Source: an uncultured Clostridia bacterium (GTDB lineage: Bacteria > Bacillota > Clostridia > Oscillospirales > Oscillospiraceae). From it: a stretch of DNA of 8,834 nt. Below the pieces are notes generated by a model that was given only the letters and a program-made list of their open reading frames with translations, ran no database searches and was not told the origin of the DNA. Below are positions 1 through 6,645 of the stretch, piece by piece. Positions within the stretch are counted from its first letter, which is position 1. Every line of letters starts with the position of its first letter. The stretch spans positions 1-8,834 of the forward strand of contig CAMELY010000056.1 of NCBI GenBank assembly GCA_945926565.1. Reading direction: 5' to 3'. The position numbers and the translations under genes were made by a program.

Positions 1-33
1 TCACAGAGCCATACAGGCAGCTCTTGAAAGCCG

Positions 34-1068
34 TTACAGGGTCAGAGGCAGAACCTCCTCCGGCGGCACCGCCAGCCAGCCGGGGCAGTCCGCCGTCCCC
101 TTGCCCTGCTCCCACCAGATGGGAGGAGCCTCCGGTTTTTGAGGTGGCACTGCCTGGCTCCGGCAGCGGAAGGGGGTCTCCGTCCGGCTGCGGAGCAGGA
201 CGGGAATCCGGTTCTCCCCCGGCTCAAATGCCGGGGTCAGGGCCTGGGCGCGGATGCCCAGTGCTTCTGTATCCTCCGGCACCGGCCAGGTGGTGGTCAA
301 GGTCACGCCCCAGTCGGTGAGCAGCAGATGATGTTCGTCCACCCGCCGGGCGGGCAGGATATTCTCGCAGCCCACCAGCCGGGCCACCGGGACGGAGCCG
401 GGATTGCGGAAAACCTGGTCCCGGTTCCTTGCCGTGAGCAGCCGTCCCCGCTCCATGACGGCCAGAAAGTCGCAGAAGCGGTACAGCTCCTCCAGGCTGT
501 GGGAGACCATGATGACCTGACCCGGATAGTCGGAGAGAAATTCCAGCAGCTCGGTCTGCACCGCCTCCCGGAGGGCCAGGTCCAGGGCGGAGAAGGGCTC
601 GTCCAGCAGAATCGTCTGGGGCTGAGCCGCCATCATCCTGGCCAGGGCGGTGCGCTGCTGCTGGCCGCCGGAGATCTGGCCGGGGCGCCGGTTCTCCAGC
701 CCCTCCAGGCGAAAGCGGCGGATCAGCTCTCCCACCCGGGCCTGCCGCTCCCCCTTGGGGCAGTGAAGTCCGGCGGCGATATTCTGGGCCACCGTCATGG
801 CGGGAAAGAGAGCGTAGTTCTGGAAAAGATAGCCCACCTGCCGCTCTCTGGGGGGCAGGCAGATTCTTTTCTCGCTGTCATAGAGCACCCGGCCATCCAC
901 CCGGATGCGGCCCCGGTCAGGGGATACCACACCGGCCAGCATTTTCAGCGTCATACTTTTGCCGCAGCCGGAGGGGCCCAGAATGCCCATGCGCCGGCTG
1001 TCGCCGGTGAGGGACAATTGGAGGGGAAAGCCCGCCAGCTGCTTTTCCAGGGTCAATTCCAATGCCAT
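34..1068 (-). CDS. modC: Molybdate-type ABC transporter ATP-binding protein ModC
   Basis: This is the cytoplasmic ATPase that powers the ModAB importer. The 344-residue protein has Walker A GPSGCGKS (residues 31-38, Lys37), Q-loop Gln83, the signature ISGGQ (132-136), Walker B with catalytic Glu (ILLDEP, Asp156-Glu157) and the switch His190 (VSHS), so it should be an active ATPase. Residues from about 230 form a C-terminal accessory domain that begins GCENILPARR and contains DWGVTLTTT. It resembles a TOBE-like region of clostridial ModC proteins, but I do not see a clear E. coli-style Mop repeat, and the last 60 residues are Pro-rich. The ATG lies one base after the modB stop (TGACATG), with an AAGGGGAG ribosome site inside the end of modB, so translation is probably coupled. 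Molybdate is inferred from modA and modB; tungstate or sulfate cannot be excluded. No terminator is visible in bases 1-33, so the operon may continue outside the window. Confidence 0.93.
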   Translation of the reverse strand: MALELTLEKQLAGFPLQLSLTGDSRRMGILGPSGCGKSMTLKMLAGVVSPDRGRIRVDGRVLYDSEKRICLPPRERQVGYLFQNYALFPAMTVAQNIAAGLHCPKGERQARVGELIRRFRLEGLENRRPGQISGGQQQRTALARMMAAQPQTILLDEPFSALDLALREAVQTELLEFLSDYPGQVIMVSHSLEELYRFCDFLAVMERGRLLTARNRDQVFRNPGSVPVARLVGCENILPARRVDEHHLLLTDWGVTLTTTWPVPEDTEALGIRAQALTPAFEPGENRIPVLLRSRTETPFRCRSQAVPPQKPEAPPIWWEQGKGTADCPGWLAVPPEEVLPLTL

Positions 1069-1069
1069 G

Positions 1070-1774
1070 TCACCACCGCTCCCCTTCTCCCATCACCTTG
1101 CCGGAGATCAGATTCATGGCGGCGATGAGCACAAAGGCGATGAGAAACACCACCGCCACCCAGATGCCGGCGGTGAGATAGTCCCCGTTCTGGAGCACCA
1201 TGGCGATCTTCTGGGAGATGGTGCCCGTCTTGCCGGCGATATTGCCCGCCAGCATGGAGGTGGCCCCGTACTCCCCCAGGGCCCGGGCGAAGGTCAGGAT
1301 GGTACCCGAGGCCACGCCGGGTCCGGCGGTGGGCAGCACCACCCGCCAGAAGAGCTGCACCTCCCCCATGCCCAGGGTGCGGGCTGCGTAGATCAGGTTG
1401 ATGTCCACCTGCTCAAAGGCGGCCCGGGCGTTGCGGTACATGAGGGGGAAGGCAATGACAGTGGCGGCAATGACGCAGCCCAGCCAGGTCTGCACCACCT
1501 TGATGCCCAGCTCCTGGTACAGGAAGCCGCCAAAGGGCCGCCGGAGGGAGAAGATCAGCAGCAGGAAAAAGCCCGCCACCGTGGGGGGCAGCACCATGGG
1601 CAGCGTCAGCAGCCCGTCCAGCACCGCCTTCCACTTCGGGCCCGCGGACATGACCCGCCGGGCCGCCCACAGGCCCAGAAAGAAGCTGAGCGCTGTGGCG
1701 GCCAGGGCGGTTTTCAATGTAATCCAAAGAGGAGACCAGTCCAGCCCGGCCAGACAGTCGACGACCGCTTTCAT
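1070..1774 (-). CDS. modB: Molybdate ABC transporter permease ModB
   Basis: This is the integral membrane channel subunit of the importer, 234 residues, normal for ModB. It shows the binding-protein-dependent permease architecture. A first membrane segment lies near residues 17-38, followed by a conserved stretch LPMVLPPTVAGFFLLL. The EAA loop that docks on the ATPase (AARTLGMGEVQLFWRVVLP) comes next, and then the ModB-typical FARALGEYGATSMLAGNIAG. The start is placed at the ATG at 1774, one base after the modA stop (TGAGATG). An in-frame extension upstream to 1807 would overlap the end of modA and adds residues that do not look like ModB. No strong Shine-Dalgarno site is seen before this ATG, which fits coupled translation from modA. 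With modA and modC it forms one complete transporter operon. Confidence 0.94.
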   Translation of the reverse strand: MKAVVDCLAGLDWSPLWITLKTALAATALSFFLGLWAARRVMSAGPKWKAVLDGLLTLPMVLPPTVAGFFLLLIFSLRRPFGGFLYQELGIKVVQTWLGCVIAATVIAFPLMYRNARAAFEQVDINLIYAARTLGMGEVQLFWRVVLPTAGPGVASGTILTFARALGEYGATSMLAGNIAGKTGTISQKIAMVLQNGDYLTAGIWVAVVFLIAFVLIAAMNLISGKVMGEGERW

Positions 1775-1775
1775 C

Positions 1776-2729
1776 TCAGCGGTTATCCAGGAACATATAG
1801 GTCTCAAAGACCTCCATGGCCTCGTCGGTCTGCAGGAAGGCCAGGAAGTCGTCGGCAGCGGCGGTCTGGGCCTCGTCCGCCTCCGGGTTCACCACCTGGG
1901 CCACGGGGTAGATGATGTCGCCGGTGAGGTCAGCGGAGATATGTTCCAAAATGTCCACCCGATCAATGTCGGAGTAGGCGTCGGAATAATAGACGGTGCC
2001 CACCTCGTTAGAGCCCTCAGCCACCGCCTGGAGCACCTTGGAGACGTTGGAGCACTCGTTGATCTCCAGCCCGCCCAGGGCCTGAGAGACCGTCTCGGTG
2101 GTGATGTCAGAGGAGGTCGCCTCAGCATCCAGCACGCCCATGGCCTGGAGGGCCTTGCGGGTATAGTTGCCGGCGGGGACAGAGCCGTCGGCCAGGGCCA
2201 TGGAAGCGGCCTCAGAGAGGTTCTCCAAACCGGTGACAGCGGTACCGGAGCCCTTCCAGGTGATCAGCACCACCTCGTTGCGGAGCAGGTTCACCCGGGT
2301 GCCCTCCACGGCAAGGCCGTCCTCCTCCAGCTGGTTCATCTGTTTGGCGGCGGCAGAGAAGAAGATGTCGCACTCATAGCCCTCCTCAATCTGGCTGAGC
2401 AGGGTGCCGGAGCTGTCGGCGTTGAGCGTGATCTTCACATTAGGATAACGCTCCCCATACATTTGCACCAGCTCTTCAAATGCGTTGTTCAGAGAGGCGG
2501 CGATAAAGACCTGGATCTCGGTCTCTTCCTGGGCGGCAGGTTCCTCCTGATCCTCCTGGGGCACTTCTGCCTCAGCATCAGGCTCAGCCTCAGGCTCTGC
2601 AGTTTCAGCGTCCTGGGACTCCGTCTCTGCCGGGGTCTCAGCAGGCTTCTCGCTCTGGGTGCTTTCGCCGCAGGCGGTCAGAGACAGGGTCATCATCAGC
2701 GCCAGCAGCATGGCAAACAGCTTTTTCAT
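1776..2729 (-). CDS. modA: Molybdate-binding lipoprotein ModA
   Basis: This is the extracellular solute-binding protein of the importer, 317 residues. A lipoprotein signal peptide is clear: MKKL, a hydrophobic core, and the lipobox LTAC with Cys20 as the lipidated residue. Residues 21-70 form a highly acidic Glu/Pro/Ala-rich linker (19 acidic, one basic). The ModA fold starts near residue 71 with IQVFIAASL. Positions that bind oxyanion in the family appear present: Ser79 in AAS, Ser106/Ser107 in DSSG, Ala186 in VPAGNY, and the NEVGTVYYSDA segment with Tyr247/Tyr248. The start at 2729 is chosen because GGAGG (2738-2742) lies eight bases upstream and a normal signal peptide follows; the longer reading to 2783 would bury it. 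The ligand is most likely molybdate, perhaps also tungstate. It is the first gene of modABC. Confidence 0.94.
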   Translation of the reverse strand: MKKLFAMLLALMMTLSLTACGESTQSEKPAETPAETESQDAETAEPEAEPDAEAEVPQEDQEEPAAQEETEIQVFIAASLNNAFEELVQMYGERYPNVKITLNADSSGTLLSQIEEGYECDIFFSAAAKQMNQLEEDGLAVEGTRVNLLRNEVVLITWKGSGTAVTGLENLSEAASMALADGSVPAGNYTRKALQAMGVLDAEATSSDITTETVSQALGGLEINECSNVSKVLQAVAEGSNEVGTVYYSDAYSDIDRVDILEHISADLTGDIIYPVAQVVNPEADEAQTAAADDFLAFLQTDEAMEVFETYMFLDNR

Positions 2730-2794
2730 ATTTGTTTCCTCCATTCCATGCAAATCAGGCGCGCACCAGGCAAATGGGTACACGCTTGTATGCT

Positions 2795-2823
2795 ATTTTA
2801 CCATTTGACTTATCCCCTGTCTA
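2795..2823 (-). promoter_or_regulatory. Predicted modABC promoter
   Basis: On the minus strand TAGACA (2818-2823) and TAAAAT (2795-2800) are separated by exactly 17 bases, each one mismatch from the sigma-A consensus. Transcription would start near 2788, giving an mRNA leader of about 58 bases before the modA ATG. That is too short for a molybdenum-cofactor riboswitch, and none was seen. The promoter overlaps the lysR promoter read in the opposite direction. Confidence 0.72.
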
Positions 2824-2833
2824 ATTGTAATAT
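2805..2833 (+). promoter_or_regulatory. Predicted lysR promoter
   Basis: TTGACT (2805-2810) and TAATAT (2828-2833) are separated by 17 bases, close to the sigma-A consensus. Transcription would start near 2840, about 43 bases before the regulator's ATG. Its -35 box lies inside the modA promoter spacer and its -10 box lies just upstream of the modA -35 box, so the two promoters are interleaved. Confidence 0.75.
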
Positions 2834-2842
2834 ATCTATAAA

Positions 2843-2859
2843 CTTATCAAATCCATAGG
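2843..2859. promoter_or_regulatory. Candidate LysR-type operator (T-N11-A dyad)
   Basis: CTTAT and ATAGG flank seven bases. The inner TAT/ATA arms make a T-N11-A pattern (T2845 to A2857), the generic LysR-type recognition box. Its centre, 2851, lies about 63 bases upstream of the predicted modA start and about 11 bases downstream of the predicted lysR start. A wider imperfect dyad overlaps it: TATCTAT (2833-2839) with ATAGGTA (2855-2861), six of seven pairs. T-N11-A is degenerate and arises by chance in AT-rich DNA, so the position is the main support. Confidence 0.45.
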
Positions 2860-2882
2860 TAAAATCAATGGGAGGACTTGTT

Positions 2883-3788
2883 ATGACACTGCGGCATCTG
2901 CGCATTTTCTGTGCGGTTTTGGAGCAGGGCAGCATGTCTGCCGCCGCCCAGAGCCTGTTTATGACCCAACCCTCGGTGAGCCAGGCCATTCGGGAGCTGG
3001 AGCAGCACTACAACTGCGTCCTCTTTGAGCGGATGGGCCGGCGGCTGGCGGTGACCCCTGCCGGGGAGCGGCTCTATCCCCGGGCCCGGGCGCTGGTGGA
3101 GCAGTTTGAAGAGCTGGAGCAGGCCCAGTCCCGGGAGGGGCAGCGGCAGCTGCTGCGCATCGGCGCCAATCTCACCGTGGGCAGCGCTCTGCTCCACGAC
3201 TATCTGGCCCGGCTGGAGCAGCGCTGTCCCGGGGCGGAGATTCAGGTCTATGTCAGCCGCTCGGCAGATCTCATCCAGAGGCTGAACGAGAACCGGCTGG
3301 ATCTGGCTCTGACGGAGGCCCTGTCCGATCAGCCGGACTATTTCCAAATCCCCTTCTGTCAGGATCGGATTCTGGCTGCCGCCCATCCGGAGCACCCCGT
3401 CTTTCAGCTGGAGCGGGTGACGCCGGAGGCGCTGGCCGCCCAGCGTCTGCTGCTCCGGGAGCGGGGCGCCGGCGTCCGGGAGCAGTTTCAGCGGCTGGTG
3501 GAGGCCCGGGGTCTGGCCTGTAAACCCTATTGGGAGTCGGTGTCCTCCACCGTGCTCATTCACGCCGCCCAGCGGAAGGAGGGAGTTGCCATTCTCCCCT
3601 ACCAGCTGGCCCGGGAGGCACTGGAGACTCATCCCGAATTGCTGCGGGAGGTGCCGGTGGCGGAGCTTGATTTTCGGCGGCAGCTGGTGCTGCTCTGCCA
3701 TCGGAAGAAATATATCTCCCGCATGATGTCCCTGCTGGGGGAGATTATACTGGGAACACCTCTGGAGGCAGCGATTGAACATTTGTAG
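2883..3788 (+). CDS. LysR-family transcriptional regulator, probably of modABC
   Basis: This is a DNA-binding regulator of 301 residues, the usual LysR length. The N-terminal winged helix-turn-helix covers about residues 1-60 (LRHLRIF, then MSAAAQSLFMTQPSVSQAIR at 18-37, then ELE and LFER). A linker helix follows. The effector-binding domain starts near residue 88 (LLRIGANLTVGSALL) and runs to the C-terminus. The start at 2883 is chosen because GGAGGA (2871-2876) lies six bases upstream. The in-frame ATG at 2868 overlaps that ribosome site and adds only five residues. The gene diverges from modA across a 153-base control region, so it probably controls molybdate uptake and itself, but the effector (molybdate, or another molybdenum- or sulfur-related signal) is not visible. 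It is not a ModE: it has a LysR effector domain instead of Mop/TOBE repeats. Confidence 0.9.
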   Translation: MTLRHLRIFCAVLEQGSMSAAAQSLFMTQPSVSQAIRELEQHYNCVLFERMGRRLAVTPAGERLYPRARALVEQFEELEQAQSREGQRQLLRIGANLTVGSALLHDYLARLEQRCPGAEIQVYVSRSADLIQRLNENRLDLALTEALSDQPDYFQIPFCQDRILAAAHPEHPVFQLERVTPEALAAQRLLLRERGAGVREQFQRLVEARGLACKPYWESVSSTVLIHAAQRKEGVAILPYQLAREALETHPELLREVPVAELDFRRQLVLLCHRKKYISRMMSLLGEIILGTPLEAAIEHL

Positions 3789-3800
3789 TTTGTCCCTGTC

Positions 3801-3829
3801 TTGCATCAGATGGCGGTTCTTGTTATAAT
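3801..3829 (+). promoter_or_regulatory. Extended -10 promoter of the membrane-protein gene
   Basis: A perfect TATAAT (3824-3829) is preceded by TG at 3821-3822, giving the TGnTATAAT extended -10 motif. A weak -35 box TTGCAT (3801-3806) lies 17 bases upstream. Transcription would begin near 3836, about 27 bases before the GTG start. The promoter starts only 12 bases after the lysR stop, so the next gene can be expressed independently of lysR. Confidence 0.75.
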
Positions 3830-3846
3830 GCTTCTGATAAAGCATT
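3827..3846. promoter_or_regulatory. Perfect dyad overlapping the -10 box (candidate operator)
   Basis: AATGCTT (3827-3833) and AAGCATT (3840-3846) are perfect inverted repeats around the six bases CTGATA. The left arm takes the last three bases of the -10 box, and the predicted start lies in the loop. The transcript would therefore lack one arm, and the dyad is better explained as a protein-binding site on DNA than as an RNA hairpin. No regulator for it is identified. Confidence 0.4.
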
Positions 3847-3862
3847 GGAAGGGAGTTTTTGT

Positions 3863-5548
3863 GTGCAACATACAGCGTTGAAGCGAAGGCTGCTGGCACT
3901 GACCGTTTCCGGTCTTTTTTTGGGGGCAGTCCTGCTGATCTATGGATTTACTTACTCCACCAACGACGATCCAACCATTGTGGCAATTCTCAATGGCAGT
4001 TATAGCGGCACCCCGGACGGGCACGGAATCTTTGTCAAGTATCCCCTCTCCTGGGTCATCAAGACCCTGTACAGTCTGACCACCGCCGTTGCCTGGTATC
4101 CGGTGGTCATGATGCTGATTTACTGGCTGGCCATGGGGTTCCTGCTCTGTCAGCTCTATGCCCGGTTCCCAAAGCATCCTGTTTTGATCACCTCCCTCTT
4201 TCTGGCAGGCATGAGCCTTCTCTGGATCAGTCAGATCGTCCGCTTTACCTTCAGTACCTGCGGCGCCTTTGTGGCCTCCGCTGCCTCCCTCTCCTATGCG
4301 CTGATCCGGCGGGAGGAGGATCGGAAGGTGAGCAAGCTGGGGCCCCTGCTGCTGCTGCTCTGCCTGTCCTACTGCATTCGGGATTATTTTGCTCTGGTCA
4401 GTCTGTTCTTCCTGGCCGTTGTGTGGCTGAGCAAATACTACGACCGTCTGCTGAAGGAGCCAAAATGCTGGCTGATTCCTGTCATGGGATTTGCCAGCCT
4501 GGCTCTTTGTATCGGCTGCAATTCTCTCGCCTATTCCAGTCCGGAGTGGCAGGCATTTCTGGCCTACAATGACCAGCGCTCCTATGTCCAGGATTACGCC
4601 GGCGTGCCTGAATATGACGGAAACGAAGCGCTCTACGACTCCCTGGGCTACAGCAAGCGAGAGCGCAAGTGCATCCACGACTATCACTATATGCTGCTGG
4701 ATGAGTTCAGTCCGGAGGTTTTCCAGCGTCTTTATGACTATGTCAAGGAGCAGGAGGTCACACCCAGCCCGGTACAGGCGCTGAAAAAGACGCTCAAGAC
4801 CACCGTCAAGCATTACCTTCTCTTTGACAGCGAGAAGGTTCGGCCGCTGCAGGCCGCCTCGCTGGCCGCTCCGGCGGCACTGCTGCTCACGGCGCTGTTT
4901 CTCTCCCTCAAGGACAAGCGGCATTACTGGATCTTTCCGCTGATGGTGCTGGTGGGCTTGGGCTGTATGTGGCTGTATATCTGCTACAACGGACGATATC
5001 CATCCCGCGTGGCCTTCTCTCTGCGGATCATCACCGTTCTGGCCAGTGTGGCCGGTTTTGCCATTCTCTTCACCCAGCGGCCGATTCAGCCCGGTAAGCA
5101 GTGGCAGGAAGGCCTGGGGTGCAAGGTGCTGATCGCACTGTCACTGGCTGCGGCGCTGTTTGGCTTCTCCAGTGCCTGGGATGCGGTTGGACGTGCCTCT
5201 GCCCCGGAGCGGGCCGCTTATTACGTCTATGCGGACGAGCATCCGGAGGCGCTCTTCCTCCGGGACACAAAGCTGTCTTACAGCAATCGGGAGGATTCCC
5301 CCAGCACCAATGAGATCTCCACCGGAGGCTGGCTGCACTACAGTCCTCTCTATGAGAAAAAGCTGGCAGATCTGGGCCTGACTGAGATCAGCCGCTCTAC
5401 CCTGCTTCAGCCGAACGTCTATCTCATTGCCGCAGAAGACAAAGACGTCCGTACACTGCTGGGCGTTGGAAAAAAGACGCCGCTGGACTATGAGGTTGTC
5501 GCCGAATTGGACGGTGTCTGTATCTATCAGTTTTTCTCCATCGGATAA
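3863..5548 (+). CDS. Polytopic membrane protein of unknown function, STNDD type
   Basis: I do not recognise a characterised family. The 561-residue protein has about 11 hydrophobic segments, near residues 9-29, 76-99, 105-124, 131-148, 157-171, 172-190, 201-222, 331-349, 354-374, 381-403 and 421-440. It has a soluble loop at about 223-330 and a C-terminal soluble domain at about 441-561. Right after the first segment come STNDDP (Asp35-Asp36) and GSYSGTPDGHGIFVKYP (45-61), which I recall from unnamed clostridial membrane proteins. An acidic pair in the first outer loop, many membrane helices and a C-terminal outer domain resemble GT-C glycosyltransferases, so a role in cell-envelope glycan assembly is possible but unproven. 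The start is GTG at 3863, with GGGAG (3851-3855) seven bases upstream; a TTG at 3845 would place that ribosome site inside the gene. It has its own promoter and terminator. Confidence 0.85.
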   Translation: MQHTALKRRLLALTVSGLFLGAVLLIYGFTYSTNDDPTIVAILNGSYSGTPDGHGIFVKYPLSWVIKTLYSLTTAVAWYPVVMMLIYWLAMGFLLCQLYARFPKHPVLITSLFLAGMSLLWISQIVRFTFSTCGAFVASAASLSYALIRREEDRKVSKLGPLLLLLCLSYCIRDYFALVSLFFLAVVWLSKYYDRLLKEPKCWLIPVMGFASLALCIGCNSLAYSSPEWQAFLAYNDQRSYVQDYAGVPEYDGNEALYDSLGYSKRERKCIHDYHYMLLDEFSPEVFQRLYDYVKEQEVTPSPVQALKKTLKTTVKHYLLFDSEKVRPLQAASLAAPAALLLTALFLSLKDKRHYWIFPLMVLVGLGCMWLYICYNGRYPSRVAFSLRIITVLASVAGFAILFTQRPIQPGKQWQEGLGCKVLIALSLAAALFGFSSAWDAVGRASAPERAAYYVYADEHPEALFLRDTKLSYSNREDSPSTNEISTGGWLHYSPLYEKKLADLGLTEISRSTLLQPNVYLIAAEDKDVRTLLGVGKKTPLDYEVVAELDGVCIYQFFSIG

Positions 5549-5590
5549 GTCTCAGCCGCTTCACACTGATAGCTCGGCCAAAACAGTATC

Positions 5591-5633
5591 AAATGCCCTC
5601 CGGCACAGCGCTAAACTGTACCGGAGGGCATTT
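5591..5633. terminator. Bidirectional hairpin terminator
   Basis: AAATGCCCTCCGG (5591-5603) pairs perfectly with CCGGAGGGCATTT (5621-5633). After one C/A mismatch, ACAG (5605-5608) pairs with CTGT (5616-5619) around a seven-base loop. It lies between two converging genes, 42 bases after the membrane-protein stop and 18 bases after the dehydrogenase stop. Both sides carry imperfect T-rich tails (TTTCCGTTTCCCG rightward, TTTGATACTGTTTT leftward), so it can end transcription in both directions. Confidence 0.85.
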
Positions 5634-5651
5634 CCGTTTCCCGTTTCGTTT

Positions 5652-6638
5652 TTATACCACCCGCAGGGGGCAGTCCTCCCCGGCAAAGAACTGCCGGGCA
5701 GCCTCCAGGGAATTTTTCACCATGTCGTCCGCCACCGTGTCCGTCCAGAAGGCCAGATGGGGGGTCATAATCACATTGGGCATGGCGTTGAGAATGGCCA
5801 GATCGTGATTGCCCAGCACCTTGTTCTTGTGGTCCAGATAGTAGACCGACCGGTCCCCCTCAAAGACGTCCAGGGCTGCGCCCGCCAGGTGGCCGGATTC
5901 CAGGGCGTCGATCAGCGCCGCCGTCTCAATCAGATCTCCCCGGGCGGTGTTGACCACATAGGCCCCGGGCTTCATCTTGCCGATGGCCGTTCTGTCCAGG
6001 AAATGATAGGTCTCCGGGTTGGAGGACAGGTGGAGGGAGATCAGGTCGCTCTCCCGGAGCAGGGTGTCCAGATCCACGTCGGTGACGACGCCCGCCAGCT
6101 CCGGCTTGGGGCGGCGGCTCCAGGCCAGGAGCCGGCAGCCGAAGGCGCTGAGCCGTTTTGCGGTGACCGCGCCGATGTTGCCGGTGCCGATGATGCCCAC
6201 CGTCATGGTGTGCAGCTCTCTGCCCCGGAAGCACTCATAGTTGAAGTCCTGGCCCAGGTTGCGCAGCAGCGCGGCCTTGGTCTGCCGGGTCACCATGAGC
6301 ATGAGCATGACGGCGTAGTCCGCCACGCTGGCGGCGGAGTAGGTGTTCCGGGTCACCGCCAGGCCATGGGCTTTGGCATAGGCCAGGTCGATATTGTCCA
6401 CCCCGATGGCCCGGGAGGAGAGCAGCTTGACGCCGCCGGCCAGGTAATCGTCGATCATCGCCGGAGTAATCCCCCGGGCGGCGGCGATGGCGATGCAGTC
6501 ATATCCTCTGGCCAGGTTGGTATTCTCCGGCAGAGGGCGCTCGGGGCAGCAGGTCACGTCAAAGCCATAGCCGGCGGCAAAGCGGGCGTACCGCTCCACC
6601 TCCTCCCGGCCGCAGGCATAGGCGAAGAGCTTTCTCAT
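5652..6638 (-). CDS. D-lactate dehydrogenase-like D-2-hydroxyacid dehydrogenase
   Basis: This cytoplasmic oxidoreductase should interconvert a 2-keto acid such as pyruvate and the D-2-hydroxyacid, here probably D-lactate. It has 328 residues, the usual family length. The nucleotide-binding motif GTGNIG is at 151-156. The catalytic set is complete: Arg233 in NTARGDL, Glu260 in ALDVFEGD and His294 in MTPHLAF. The regions SRAIGVDNID, SVADYAVMLMLM and ALDVFEGDRSVYYLDH resemble D-LDH and VanH proteins more than glycerate dehydrogenases. After the second Rossmann strand it reads LAWSRRPKP, where NAD-specific relatives carry Asp, hinting at NADP(H) use. The start at 6638 is the conserved MRKLFAYACG. 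GGAGG (6651-6655) lies 12 bases upstream, within the last codons of the preceding gene, seven bases away. The exact substrate is uncertain. Confidence 0.88.
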   Translation of the reverse strand: MRKLFAYACGREEVERYARFAAGYGFDVTCCPERPLPENTNLARGYDCIAIAAARGITPAMIDDYLAGGVKLLSSRAIGVDNIDLAYAKAHGLAVTRNTYSAASVADYAVMLMLMVTRQTKAALLRNLGQDFNYECFRGRELHTMTVGIIGTGNIGAVTAKRLSAFGCRLLAWSRRPKPELAGVVTDVDLDTLLRESDLISLHLSSNPETYHFLDRTAIGKMKPGAYVVNTARGDLIETAALIDALESGHLAGAALDVFEGDRSVYYLDHKNKVLGNHDLAILNAMPNVIMTPHLAFWTDTVADDMVKNSLEAARQFFAGEDCPLRVV

Positions 6639-6645
6639 GGCGTTT

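Noticed and set aside
139..1128. Long plus-strand open frames opposite modC
   Set aside because: They are shadows of modC, whose ATPase motifs are complete; the translations are Gly/His/Gln-rich with no start signals.
2730..2788. Possible molybdenum-cofactor riboswitch before modA
   Set aside because: The predicted leader is only about 58 bases and I find no large conserved stem set; the only dyads seen are weak, such as TACA/TGTA at 2779-2790.
1398..2858. A 486-codon open frame on the plus strand
   Set aside because: It lies opposite modA and modB, which have clear family motifs, signal peptide and ribosome site. Its translation is His/Gly/Gln-rich low complexity with no domain, as expected for the antisense frame of GC-rich genes.
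2865..3899. A 344-codon open frame on the minus strand opposite lysR
   Set aside because: The LysR protein on the plus strand is complete and well supported, and the opposite translation is Gln/Leu/His-rich without a domain.
3806..4924. A 372-codon open frame on the minus strand
   Set aside because: It overlaps the multi-spanning membrane protein, whose hydrophobic pattern and ribosome site are convincing; the antisense product shows no family.
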